Source of the DNA: an uncultured Erysipelotrichaceae bacterium
GTDB taxonomy: Bacteria; Bacillota_I; Bacilli_A; RFN20; CAG-826
Direction of reading: 5' to 3'
Assembly: GCA_902769185.1 (NCBI GenBank)
Contig: CACXNV010000009.1
Location: 1-39,366 of the forward strand
DNA length: 39,366 bases
The notes beneath the pieces were generated by a model. It searched no databases. It saw only the letters and a program-made list of their open reading frames with translations, and had not been told where the DNA came from. Of this stretch, positions 14,318 to 22,460 are shown piece after piece. A program made the position numbers and the translations under genes. The stretch's first letter is position 1. Each line of letters opens with the position of its first letter.

Positions 14318-14621
14318 CAAAGAAGACTGGAAAGTTTATCAAACCCACATAGTTGATTGGCAAGAGAATTATATAGAGCATCTTCTAGATGAGTATAGCT
14401 CGATTATCAAAGAAAAATCATATCCTTCTAAAAGATTTTGGAGATTAATTAATAAAATTAATAAAGATAAAAAGCATCTTGGAGTTATAGTTACTCTTTC
14501 TAAGAAAGACGCAATAGATCAAATAGTGTCTTTATTATTAGAAGAAGTGATAACCGTTGATGAATTAAAAGTGTTTTCAAGCGAACTGCAATTGGAAGTT
14601 AAAAATCGAATCAGAAAATAA
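14310..14621 (+). CDS. Small protein of unknown function, coupled to the SAM-like protein
   Basis: A 103-aa product starting MISKEDWKVYQTH. I choose ATG 14310, nine bases after GAGG (14297-14300); an in-frame ATG at 14295 would overlap that site. Predicted all-helical with WKVYQ, KRFWRLINKINKD and a C-terminal LQLEVKNRIRK. No family recognised. The stop overlaps the upstream partner's reading by 8 nt at its start and directly abuts the converging DUF6933 gene at its end, leaving no room for a terminator between them. Confidence 0.6.
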   Translation: MISKEDWKVYQTHIVDWQENYIEHLLDEYSSIIKEKSYPSKRFWRLINKINKDKKHLGVIVTLSKKDAIDQIVSLLLEEVITVDELKVFSSELQLEVKNRIRK

Positions 14622-15506
14622 TTACAACTTGCTTATATATTTTTTTCCAAATTGGTTGTAATAAATAAAGAATAACTTCTTATCTAAATTGAAAAACCTT
14701 AGATAGCAAGAGCATTGTTCATCGCTACTAATTTCTTTTAAACTTATATGAGAAATAATATATTCAAAGTGGTCCTCCATGGTTGGTTGAGGATATTTTT
14801 CATAAAGACGCTTAACAAAGTGTGAGCTCGTGTAGTAATAGTGGTTTCTATTAATTCCTTTAGAATATCTATCTATTTCCTCATCACTCATTTTGGAGAA
14901 ATCCATTAGTGGTGGTAGTTTATCTTTTACTTTATCTTTATATTGATAATAAAGTGATTTATCGTCTTCTTCTATTTCTTTATCATAATAATTTGATAGT
15001 AGATAATATCCCATTTCTTCATAAGGAGATATATAAGAGTCACCTTTCTTAGATAAAGGATTTTTATATAACGTATCATTAAAGAATTCATATCTAGATA
15101 ACGTTAAAACATCAGGAACGTTATAATAACAACCATAAAAGAAATGAATGTTTTTCTTCGCAGTAGATAATCTAGCGACTATAGATTTATTATTTGTTAA
15201 AGATAATTTAATATCGCTTATGTCATTTAAATATGAACGGGCGATATATGGCTTAATGCCTTCTAATAGGAGAGTTTCATAAATGGATGCTTTAAATTCT
15301 TGAAGTGGGCATTTCTTAAAATCTTTGACTTTAGAAATACTTATCCAAGAAAATAGTGTATTAAAAAACATTATATTTTGTTGCCTATCTTTAGTGATGA
15401 TATCAGCGTAAAAATGGTTTTCTTTTGGACAATCATTTTCTAATGGTAATAATGTTAGTCCTAATTTATCACATAATTTTCTTGTTAAAGATATTTCGAT
15501 ATCCAT
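14622..15506 (-). CDS. DUF6933 family protein
   Basis: A 294-aa protein on the minus strand. Its N-terminal 65 residues fit DUF6933: ISLTRKLCDKLGL, then HFYADIITKDRQQNIMFFN (polar 'W/F-Y-A-x-x' followed by 'D-R-x-x-x-I-x-F-x-N') and TLFSWISISK. The remainder is Tyr/Lys-rich (YYYTSSHF, KRLYEKYPQP) with no known motif. DUF6933 function is not established. There is no Shine-Dalgarno sequence; GATAAT lies about 10 nt before the ATG, so the transcript may be leaderless. It converges on the small gene at 14310 with no intergenic base to spare. Confidence 0.65.
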   Translation of the reverse strand: MDIEISLTRKLCDKLGLTLLPLENDCPKENHFYADIITKDRQQNIMFFNTLFSWISISKVKDFKKCPLQEFKASIYETLLLEGIKPYIARSYLNDISDIKLSLTNNKSIVARLSTAKKNIHFFYGCYYNVPDVLTLSRYEFFNDTLYKNPLSKKGDSYISPYEEMGYYLLSNYYDKEIEEDDKSLYYQYKDKVKDKLPPLMDFSKMSDEEIDRYSKGINRNHYYYTSSHFVKRLYEKYPQPTMEDHFEYIISHISLKEISSDEQCSCYLRFFNLDKKLFFIYYNQFGKKYISKL

Positions 15507-15700
15507 ATATCAATATTATCAGCTTATTAAAGATATTGTTGAAGAAGTTGAATATTATTATCGGACAAGCGAATGATATTTAAATGTCATTAAATGAAAA
15601 CATTAGGATAATATATTGTAAAAAAATGATTAAATGCTTAAAAGAATACAAAAGATAGTACAAAAGATTATACAATTTAAGAGAATTATTTTTGAAAAAA

Positions 15701-15726
15701 CCAAACTAATGTTTATGGCAGTTTGG
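15701..15726 (+). other. Short inverted repeat before the glycosylase gene
   Basis: CCAAACT (15701-15707) and AGTTTGG (15720-15726) form a 7-bp stem with a 12-nt loop in the 268-nt divergent space between the DUF6933 and glycosylase genes. TTGGCA in its right arm could serve as a -35 with TATAAG (15749-15754), but the 20-bp spacing is long. Nothing else could be supported in 15507-15774. Confidence 0.3.
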
Positions 15727-15774
15727 CAAAAATTATTTTCCAAAGAATTATAAGAAAGAAAAAGAAATAAATAT

Positions 15775-16281
15775 ATGGGTGAATATCAACATATAACTCA
15801 TGAATCTATAGAACCATTTATTAATGATGATTCTAAAGTATTAATACTTGGTTCTTTTCCTAGTGTGAAAACTAGAGAGGTAGGGTTTTATTACGGACAT
15901 CCTCAAAATAGATTCTATAAAGTGATATCTAATATATTTAAAGAAGAATTACCAACATCTATAGAGTCTAAGAAAGAATTATTAAATAAACATCATATCG
16001 CTTTATATGATGTAATTTATTCTTGCGACATCTCTAATAGTGAGGATTCCTCTATTAGGAATGTCACCCCTATAGATATTAAAGAATTGTTACTTAAATT
16101 CCCTAATATAAATAGAATTATTGTTAATGGTAATAAGGCTAAAGAATTATTTAATAAATATCTTTTAAAAGATATAGATACTCAAAATATAGATATATAT
16201 TATGCACCTTCTACATCTCCAGCGAATGCAAAAATGTCATTAGATGTATTGGTGGAAATATATAAACAATTCATTATATAG
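15775..16281 (+). CDS. Hypoxanthine-DNA glycosylase (UDG superfamily family 6)
   Basis: A 168-aa enzyme that would remove deaminated adenine (hypoxanthine) from DNA to start base-excision repair. Visible motifs: KVLILGSFPSVKTRE (the family's variant of UDG motif 1), YGHPQNRFYKVI (the NRF-W/Y loop), LYDVIYSCDISNSEDSSIRN, IIVNGNKAKELF, and APSTSPANA, the C-terminal motif 2 position. Length is that of the complete family. It is an intact relative of the fragment at 12180, about 3.6 kb upstream in the same direction. No strong Shine-Dalgarno is present (AAGAAAG only). The substrate is inferred from family membership. Confidence 0.85.
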   Translation: MGEYQHITHESIEPFINDDSKVLILGSFPSVKTREVGFYYGHPQNRFYKVISNIFKEELPTSIESKKELLNKHHIALYDVIYSCDISNSEDSSIRNVTPIDIKELLLKFPNINRIIVNGNKAKELFNKYLLKDIDTQNIDIYYAPSTSPANAKMSLDVLVEIYKQFII

Positions 16282-16350
16282 ATAATCGTTTGTGGAATTT
16301 CTAATTTATATTAAATAAAATATAAAAGACTTGAAGAAGGCGAGTGGAAG

Positions 16351-17307
16351 ATGATTTATGTAGATTTTAACGGAAGATGCGGTGATCAATTTTTTCAGTA
16401 TGCCTTTGCGAGAAAAATTCAACTTAAAATATTAGATCAAAATCCGTTGCAGTTTAATTTCTATAATCAAGAAAGATGGAGAAAAAAATTAAACGATAAT
16501 TCTTTTAGAAACGATTTGCAGTTCTTTAATGTTGCTGATAACAATTCTTTTATAAATGAACAAACCAATTTTGAAAGACTATCGGCAAAAAAACAAAGGA
16601 AACTTTTTAAAAAATATATTTTTATAAAAAAAGTTGTCTTTAGAACCAAACTTAAATTTTTAGCTAAACACTATCAAAAAAAGATTCAAAAGAATGGTAT
16701 TTATTATGATGATGAATATTTTGAACTATATGCTTTTCCAAAAAAGAATGTTGATGTTTTCATAAGAGGTTATTTTGAAAATTATAAATATTACTACAAC
16801 GATGATGTATTAAGAATTGCACTTGCTAATGAATTGACACCTAAGAAACTCACGCTTTCAAAAGAAGATAGTTTGTTTAACTATATATTAAGTCATGAAT
16901 GCGTTTGTGTTTCTTTGCGTTCGTGGGACGAAGTCAAAGGAAATGAGGATACATTTGCTTCAAGAATGGTGTGTGGTGAAGAGTATTATAAATCTGCTTT
17001 AGAAAAGATGAATAGCTTTCATCCAGAAGCGACATTTATTATATTCTCAGACAACATTGAATGGGCAAAGAAGGTTATTGGTGACAAATATCCTGCTTTA
17101 TATGAAAGCGGAAAAAACACAATTTGTGAAAAGATAGTTTTAATGAGCAGTTGTAAGCATTTTGTTATTGCGAATAGTTCTTTTTCTTGGTGGACACAAT
17201 ATCTTTCTAATGGTCCTGACAAAGTTGTAATATCACCTAGCCGATGGTATACGGATAAAGATGACAACAGAGTAATAAATCCCGACTGGATTATTATTAA
17301 AGCATAA
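16351..17307 (+). CDS. Alpha-1,2-fucosyltransferase-like glycosyltransferase (GT11)
   Basis: A 318-aa cytoplasmic glycosyltransferase of family GT11. The N-terminal signature is present as GRCGDQFFQYAFARKI (usual form G-x-x-G-N-Q-x-F-Q-Y-A). The C-terminal part contains FIIFSDNIEWAKKVI, MSSCKHFVIANSSFSWWTQYL and VISPSRWY, as in this family. The GDP-fucose-binding motif H-x-R-R-G-D is altered to S-L-R-S-W-D (188-193): the first Arg and the Asp remain, while His, the second Arg and Gly are replaced. The donor may therefore not be GDP-fucose, and no GDP-fucose synthesis genes are in view. It is the first gene of the polysaccharide locus. Shine-Dalgarno is weak (GAAGG, then GTGGAAG next to the ATG). 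Confidence 0.78.
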   Translation: MIYVDFNGRCGDQFFQYAFARKIQLKILDQNPLQFNFYNQERWRKKLNDNSFRNDLQFFNVADNNSFINEQTNFERLSAKKQRKLFKKYIFIKKVVFRTKLKFLAKHYQKKIQKNGIYYDDEYFELYAFPKKNVDVFIRGYFENYKYYYNDDVLRIALANELTPKKLTLSKEDSLFNYILSHECVCVSLRSWDEVKGNEDTFASRMVCGEEYYKSALEKMNSFHPEATFIIFSDNIEWAKKVIGDKYPALYESGKNTICEKIVLMSSCKHFVIANSSFSWWTQYLSNGPDKVVISPSRWYTDKDDNRVINPDWIIIKA

Positions 17308-17356
17308 GGCATTTCTAATTTATATGGAATTGATTTTAAAATGTCTTTAATATACG

Positions 17357-17362
17357 TATAAT
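17357..17362 (+). promoter_or_regulatory. Consensus -10 box before the flippase gene
   Basis: TATAAT lies 14 nt upstream of the ATG at 17377, which has no Shine-Dalgarno sequence. A TTGATT at 17330-17335 is 21 bp away, too far for a normal -35. If used, it would give a 5' leader of only a few bases and a separate start for the wzx-to-24649 operon. Confidence 0.35.
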
Positions 17363-17376
17363 AAATTGCAATCACT

Positions 17377-18831
17377 ATGGGAAACAAGAAAAGCACAGTA
17401 GTAAAAGGGTTTGTTTGGAGTTTAAGCGAAAAACTTTTAATTCAAATTGTAGCTTTTATTGTTGGCATTATTTTAGCTAGAAAACTTGGTCCTCAAGCAT
17501 ATGGCGTTGTAGCGATGGTGTCGGTTATTATTACCATTATTACCGTTGTTACAAACTTATACACCGGAACATACTTAATGCGAAAAAAAGAAATTGATTC
17601 GGTAGATTTAAATACCCATTTTTATTTTTGTTTAACGGTCAATTTTGTTTGCTACTTAGTTTTGTTTTTTATTGCCCCATTAATTGCTAATTTCTACGCA
17701 ATCCCAGAGATAACTAATTTATTAAGAGTGATGGGAGTAATTTTTATTTCCTCATCTTTTTCTGGTGTTAAGTTAATTCTTGTTGTAAGAAATTATGAAT
17801 ATAAAAAACTTTTCTTTGCTAGTTTGTTTGGTACAGTTGTTGCTGGTGTTGTTGGTATTGCTTTAGCATATGCTGGATTTGGCCCTTGGGCACTTGTTGC
17901 TCAACACTGTCTAGATGAAGTTATTGATACAATTATATTGTGGATTGTTATCAAATGGAGACCAAGATTAGAGTTCTCTTTTAAAAAACTCAAGGAGATG
18001 GCTAAATTTGGTTTGCCATTATGGCTTTTTGGTATACTTGATTCTTTATCAACAAGACTTCAATCATTGATAATAGGAAAAAAATATTCATCAGAAGATC
18101 TTGCTTATTACAATAAGGGCGAATCTTTTCCGGTAATGATTGAGACTAATGCCACATCATCTTTGAATAATGTTTTATTAAGAAGAATCTCTGAAGAACA
18201 AGATAACAAAGAACGGGTTAAAGAATTATTAAATAAAATTACCAAAATTTGTCTGTATATAGCTTTTCCTGCAATGATAGGACTAGCGGCTGTTTCTACT
18301 AATGTAATTCTTGTTTTGCTGGGCAAAGATTGGCTAAGCAGTGTTATCTTCATGCAAATCTTTTGTATTGCATTAGCATTTAAACCATTAGAAATGACAT
18401 CTGATGTATCGATAAAAGCAGTTGGAAAAAGCAAAATGTTTTTTGTGTTTGGAGTTATTAAAAAATCGCTTTTCCTTATCTCGGTTATCGTGTGTGTACC
18501 AATAGGAGTTGAAGCTATAGCGATTGGTTTTGCGATTGCATCATTTTTGGCTGCTCTTGTCTCTATACTCGCTAACAGAATTATTTTTAAGCTCAGCATT
18601 TTTAAGCAATTGTCTAACATGTTAATCCCATTAGCAATTTCTATCCCTATGTTTGCGTTTGTTTATCGAATTGGTGAACAAACCTCACTACCTGTTTGGG
18701 TCACTTTAATTATTCAAGTTATCAGCGGAGTATTTATCTATTTATTTGGCTTGTTTGCTGTTGATTCTAGTACTGTCTTGCAAATAAAAAAGATCATTAA
18801 ATCATTTAAAAAAGGAAAAGCAAAACAATGA
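17377..18831 (+). CDS. wzx: Wzx-type polysaccharide flippase
   Basis: A 484-aa integral membrane protein of the MOP/polysaccharide transport superfamily that would move undecaprenyl-linked repeat units across the membrane. It begins with KGFVWSLSEKLLIQIVAFI and LARKLGPQAYGVV, the characteristic start of this family, and has 12-14 hydrophobic segments through to the end (last near ISGVFIYLFGLFAV), followed by a basic tail. Length is typical. Its stop overlaps the next start by 4 nt (ATGA). The neighbours (polymerase, priming transferase, glycosyltransferases) fit a Wzx/Wzy pathway. The gene symbol denotes the role in the pathway; sequence alone cannot give substrate specificity. Confidence 0.88.
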   Translation: MGNKKSTVVKGFVWSLSEKLLIQIVAFIVGIILARKLGPQAYGVVAMVSVIITIITVVTNLYTGTYLMRKKEIDSVDLNTHFYFCLTVNFVCYLVLFFIAPLIANFYAIPEITNLLRVMGVIFISSSFSGVKLILVVRNYEYKKLFFASLFGTVVAGVVGIALAYAGFGPWALVAQHCLDEVIDTIILWIVIKWRPRLEFSFKKLKEMAKFGLPLWLFGILDSLSTRLQSLIIGKKYSSEDLAYYNKGESFPVMIETNATSSLNNVLLRRISEEQDNKERVKELLNKITKICLYIAFPAMIGLAAVSTNVILVLLGKDWLSSVIFMQIFCIALAFKPLEMTSDVSIKAVGKSKMFFVFGVIKKSLFLISVIVCVPIGVEAIAIGFAIASFLAALVSILANRIIFKLSIFKQLSNMLIPLAISIPMFAFVYRIGEQTSLPVWVTLIIQVISGVFIYLFGLFAVDSSTVLQIKKIIKSFKKGKAKQ

Positions 18832-20003
18832 AACAAAAAAGTGAGTACCTTAGAATAAAATCAAAGTCTAAATATTTTGTTTTTATGGCTTTATATTTTG
18901 TTTTATATCCAATTTGTAAAATTTTATATGGTAGAAAAAGAAATTGGCTTGTTTGCGAAAGATCTGACGAAGCACAAGATAATGGATTTATCTTTTTTAA
19001 ATATTTAATTGAAAATCATCCTGAAATAAAGCCGGTGTATTTAATCGATAAGAAATCTAAAGAATATGAAAAGGTATCTAAAATTGGCAAAACTGTTCAA
19101 TTTGGTTCTTTTAAACACCTCTTAATAGTGATTGGATACCCTGTAAAAATTAGCACACAATTATTTGGATACGCTCATTGGGTTCAATTAAAAACATATT
19201 ATCGAAGAAACAAAACTCGTGGTGTCCATGTATTTTTACAGCACGGCATTACCAAAAACGATCACGAAGGGCTATATTCCTATACATGTAAAAGTCTCGG
19301 CTTATTCGTATGTGGATCTAAACCAGAATACGAATCAATATATAAAGATTTCCATTATTTGAATAATGTGCCTCAATATACAGGGTTTGCTAGATATGAT
19401 CTCCTATTTGATTATAAAGTCAAAAATCAACTATTATTCATGCCGACATGGAGACAAGATTTGTCAGATTGTTCTGATGAAGAATTTTTAAACACTGATT
19501 TTTACTTAAGTTGGTCTAAACTTATTAACGCGAATGAGTTAATTGAACACTGTAAAAAAAGCAACACAACTGTAAAATTTTATTTACATCATTCATTTAA
19601 AAAATTCTCTCATTTGTTTAAAGGAAATGAAGTTGTTAAAATTGTTGGTTTTTCCGAAGAATCTGTGCAAAACCTTTTGAAAGAATCAAAGCTTTTAATA
19701 ACCGACTTCTCAAGCGTGTTCTTTGATTTTGCATATATGAATAAACCAATGATTTTCTATCAGTTTGATGAAGAATCGTTTAATTCTAGACATTATCAAA
19801 AAGGATATTTTGATTATCGAAGAGATGGCTTTGGTGATGTATGTTTATCACTAGATGAAGTTTTAAAATCCTTATCAAAAATTATCGATAATAGTTATGA
19901 AGTTGAACAAAAATATGTCAGCAGAACAAACAATACATTTGTTTATCACGATCAAAACAATTGTAATCGCATATATGAGGCAATTACGAGGGCTAAAAAA
20001 TGA
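18828..20003 (+). CDS. CDP-glycerol glycerophosphotransferase family protein (TagF/TagB-like)
   Basis: A 391-aa peripheral or monotopic membrane enzyme. After a hydrophobic N-terminal segment (YFVFMALYFVLYPI, about 15-30) the family motifs appear: VHVFLQHGITKND near 135, FVCGSKPEYES, TGFARYD near 185, LLFMPTWRQDL, FYLHHSFKKF near 250, and LLITDFSSVFFDFAYMNKP near 290 with the paired Ser and Asp. Members transfer glycerol- or ribitol-phosphate from the CDP donor during teichoic acid and some capsule syntheses. This suggests that the glycan carries a polyol phosphate, although no CDP-glycerol synthase is in view. It overlaps both neighbours by 4 nt. Confidence 0.85.
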   Translation: MKQKSEYLRIKSKSKYFVFMALYFVLYPICKILYGRKRNWLVCERSDEAQDNGFIFFKYLIENHPEIKPVYLIDKKSKEYEKVSKIGKTVQFGSFKHLLIVIGYPVKISTQLFGYAHWVQLKTYYRRNKTRGVHVFLQHGITKNDHEGLYSYTCKSLGLFVCGSKPEYESIYKDFHYLNNVPQYTGFARYDLLFDYKVKNQLLFMPTWRQDLSDCSDEEFLNTDFYLSWSKLINANELIEHCKKSNTTVKFYLHHSFKKFSHLFKGNEVVKIVGFSEESVQNLLKESKLLITDFSSVFFDFAYMNKPMIFYQFDEESFNSRHYQKGYFDYRRDGFGDVCLSLDEVLKSLSKIIDNSYEVEQKYVSRTNNTFVYHDQNNCNRIYEAITRAKK

Positions 20004-20953
20004 GTAAAGCTATCACAGTTATTGTTATGACATATAATCAAAAGCAATATATCTCTAAGGCGCTTGATTCTATTCTTGCCCAAAAAGGAGACATTGATTT
20101 TGACATTATTATCCACGACGATTGCTCAAATGATGGAACCTTAGAACTGATTAGAGAATATCAAAAGAATAACCCCAACAAAATCACAATCATTGAGGAA
20201 AAGGAACGCAGATTCATTGAGGAAGGATTTAACATGATGATTTATAATCATGTGGTACCTTTTATTGATAGCAAATATGTTGCCTATTGTGATGGTGATG
20301 ACTATTGGTGCGATGATTATAAACTCCAAAAACAACTTGCATTTATGGAAGCTCATCCGGATTATTCGATGTGCTTTCATTGCTCTTATCAGCTTAAGAA
20401 TGATGTTGATTTAACAAGTATGTGGTTCGTTGATGATGAAGGCGACATTGACATGTCTTTTATAATCAGCGATGTTCCAGGAATTAAAATCGCTACTTCA
20501 TCTTTATTCGTACGAAGCGATATATTTAAGGATTTCCCTAATTGGCGAAAACTTTATCCTGTAGAAGATATACCTCTTTATATGAACGCTGCCATGAATG
20601 GAAAAATTCATCGTTTAAGTGATTTGATGTGTGTATATAGACAATTTGCTGCTGGCTCTTGGTCTAGTCAAAATAAAGATAATGCTCAAAGGACAATTGA
20701 TCATTTAGAAAAAATGAAAGCAGCGATTAACTGTTTTAATGAACAAACAGGTGGTATTTATCAGCAATTAGTTTCTAAGCAAGTGCTCAGCTTTGAATTT
20801 AGAATCGCTCTTTTAAAAAAAGACTATAAAACTATCTTCCTTAAAAAATATAAGCACCTTTATAAGAGATTATCAAAAAAAGAGAGGATTAGTTTGAAAT
20901 TGCAATATAGGCTTCCTCATTTGTATAATTTAGTTCATAGAAAGAAGAAATAA
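20000..20953 (+). CDS. GT2 family glycosyltransferase
   Basis: A 317-aa GT-A fold transferase. AITVIVMTYNQKQYISKALDS is the start of the nucleotide-binding domain, IIHDDCSNDGT (37-47) carries the acidic uridine-contacting residues, and YVAYCDGDDYWCDDYKLQKQ (90-110) includes the metal-binding D-x-D. A domain with VEDIPLYM follows, and the C-terminus is Lys/Arg-rich, consistent with membrane association. The sugar transferred is unknown. It starts 4 nt inside the previous gene and is 6 nt from the next. Confidence 0.88.
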   Translation: MSKAITVIVMTYNQKQYISKALDSILAQKGDIDFDIIIHDDCSNDGTLELIREYQKNNPNKITIIEEKERRFIEEGFNMMIYNHVVPFIDSKYVAYCDGDDYWCDDYKLQKQLAFMEAHPDYSMCFHCSYQLKNDVDLTSMWFVDDEGDIDMSFIISDVPGIKIATSSLFVRSDIFKDFPNWRKLYPVEDIPLYMNAAMNGKIHRLSDLMCVYRQFAAGSWSSQNKDNAQRTIDHLEKMKAAINCFNEQTGGIYQQLVSKQVLSFEFRIALLKKDYKTIFLKKYKHLYKRLSKKERISLKLQYRLPHLYNLVHRKKK

Positions 20954-20959
20954 TCATAT

Positions 20960-22057
20960 ATGATTCCATGTAACGACTCTATTAGAGTATTTGAACAATA
21001 TAAAGACGAATTTGAAGCTGCTGCTTTAGGCGTTTTAAGAAGCGGACGTTATGTTTTAGGTAATAATGTTAAAGAATTTGAAAAAGAATTTGCAGCCTCT
21101 GTTGGTTCTAAATTTTGTGTTGGAGTAGATAACGGCACTAACGCAATTAAAATTGGAATGCAAGCATTAGGGATTGGCAAGGGCGATGAAGTACTTGTTC
21201 AAGCTAATACGTATATCGCAACTGTATTAGGAATCACCGCAAACGGAGCAACGCCGATTTTTGTTGAACCAAACGAATTCCATAACATGGATGAAAACGA
21301 CATTGAACATAGAATAACCAATAAAACTAAAGCTATTATTGTGACTCATTTATATGGACAAGCTACTAAAATGGATAAGATTATTTCGCTATGTGAAAAA
21401 TATCATTTATATCTATTAGAAGACTGCGCTCAAGCGCATTACGCAGAGTTTAATAACAAAAAGGTTGGAACATTTGGAATTCTAGGATTCTTTAGTTTTT
21501 ATCCAACAAAAAATATCGGTGCGTTTGGCGATGGTGGTGCCGTTGTTACTGATGATGAAAAACTATATGAAAAGATTAAAATGTTAAGAAATTATGGTTC
21601 GTCCATTAGATATGATTTTGAACTAGAAAACGGACATAATTCTCGACTTGATGAGATTCAAGCAGCTCTTTTAAGAGTAAAAATTAAACATGCAGAAGAA
21701 ATTACAAATGAAAAAGTTTCAATTGCTAATATATATTTATCAGAGATTTCTAACCCATTAGTGGAACTTCCACGTGTTGATAAAGGCTGTAAGAGTGTTT
21801 GGCATTTATTTGTTTTAAAAGTTGATGATAGAGATGCATTTATTAAACATATGAATGAATGTGGGGTGCAAACTGATATTCATTACCCAATTCCTCCACA
21901 TCTATCTAAATGTTATAAATCTTTAAATCATCATGAAGGAGAATATCCAAAAGCAGAGTATTTAGCTAAACATGTTGTAGATCTTCCAATTTTTAACGGT
22001 ATGACTACTGAAGAAGTTAATTCAGTCATTAAGGCGGTAAATTCATATGGAAAATAA
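20960..22057 (+). CDS. fdtB: DegT/DnrJ/EryC1/StrS aminotransferase, FdtB-like
   Basis: A 365-aa PLP-dependent sugar aminotransferase. RSGRYVLGNNVKEFEKEFA (28-46), VDNGTNAI (57-64), the PLP-contacting ED (154-155, LLEDCAQAH) and the Schiff-base lysine K184 in FYPTKNIGAFGDGGA are all present, and the C-terminus has VQTDIHYPIPPHLS. The fingerprint and its coupling with the following ketoisomerase gene (11-nt overlap) point to FdtB or QdtB, which aminate C3 of dTDP-3-oxo-6-deoxyhexose to make the precursor of Fuc3NAc or Qui3NAc. Which epimer depends on the partner. No N-acyltransferase for this sugar lies nearby. Confidence 0.83.
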   Translation: MIPCNDSIRVFEQYKDEFEAAALGVLRSGRYVLGNNVKEFEKEFAASVGSKFCVGVDNGTNAIKIGMQALGIGKGDEVLVQANTYIATVLGITANGATPIFVEPNEFHNMDENDIEHRITNKTKAIIVTHLYGQATKMDKIISLCEKYHLYLLEDCAQAHYAEFNNKKVGTFGILGFFSFYPTKNIGAFGDGGAVVTDDEKLYEKIKMLRNYGSSIRYDFELENGHNSRLDEIQAALLRVKIKHAEEITNEKVSIANIYLSEISNPLVELPRVDKGCKSVWHLFVLKVDDRDAFIKHMNECGVQTDIHYPIPPHLSKCYKSLNHHEGEYPKAEYLAKHVVDLPIFNGMTTEEVNSVIKAVNSYGK

Positions 22058-22460
22058 AAAGCATTATTTATTTGAAATTAAACCTTTTTCTGATGAAGAT
22101 GGTTTTTTAGCAGTTATCGAAGAAGAAAAGCAAATTCCTTTTAAGATTAGAAGAATATTCTATGAATATGGTGTTGATAAAAATAGCCTTAGAGGGAAGC
22201 ACGCGAATAGAAAAAGTAGATTCTGTTTAATTGCTGTTTCTGGATCGTGTGACGTAATCGTGGAGGATGGTCTATCAAAAGTTACATACAAATTAGATAA
22301 ACCATATAAAGTACTTTATTTAGACAAAATGGTCTGGAAGACAATGACCAATTTTTCTAAAGATTGTGTTCTTCTTGTTTTATCTGATTCTTTGTATGAC
22401 AAGAACGAATATATTAGGGATTTTGAAGAGTATTTAAAAGAGAATGGGCAAAAACATTAA
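22047..22460 (+). CDS. fdtA: dTDP-4-oxo-6-deoxyglucose 3,4-ketoisomerase (FdtA/QdtA/WxcM-like)
   Basis: A 137-aa single-domain cupin. IRRIFYEYGVDKNSLRGKHANRKS holds the R-G-x-H-A motif of this family with its catalytic His, and the following strands (FCLIAVSGSCDVIVEDG, YKVLYLDKMVWKTM) match WxcM/FdtA proteins in order and length. The enzyme would shift the 4-oxo group of dTDP-4-oxo-6-deoxyglucose to C3, giving the substrate for the adjacent aminotransferase. The rmlA and rmlB genes needed to make the precursor are not in the window. It overlaps the next gene by 17 nt. Confidence 0.85.
   Translation: MENKKHYLFEIKPFSDEDGFLAVIEEEKQIPFKIRRIFYEYGVDKNSLRGKHANRKSRFCLIAVSGSCDVIVEDGLSKVTYKLDKPYKVLYLDKMVWKTMTNFSKDCVLLVLSDSLYDKNEYIRDFEEYLKENGQKH

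Noticed and set aside
12180-15774. Recent target-site duplication of the glycosylase gene by insertion
   Set aside because: The two glycosylase starts share only about two thirds of residues and their upstream DNA is unrelated, so they are old paralogues and not a fresh duplication.
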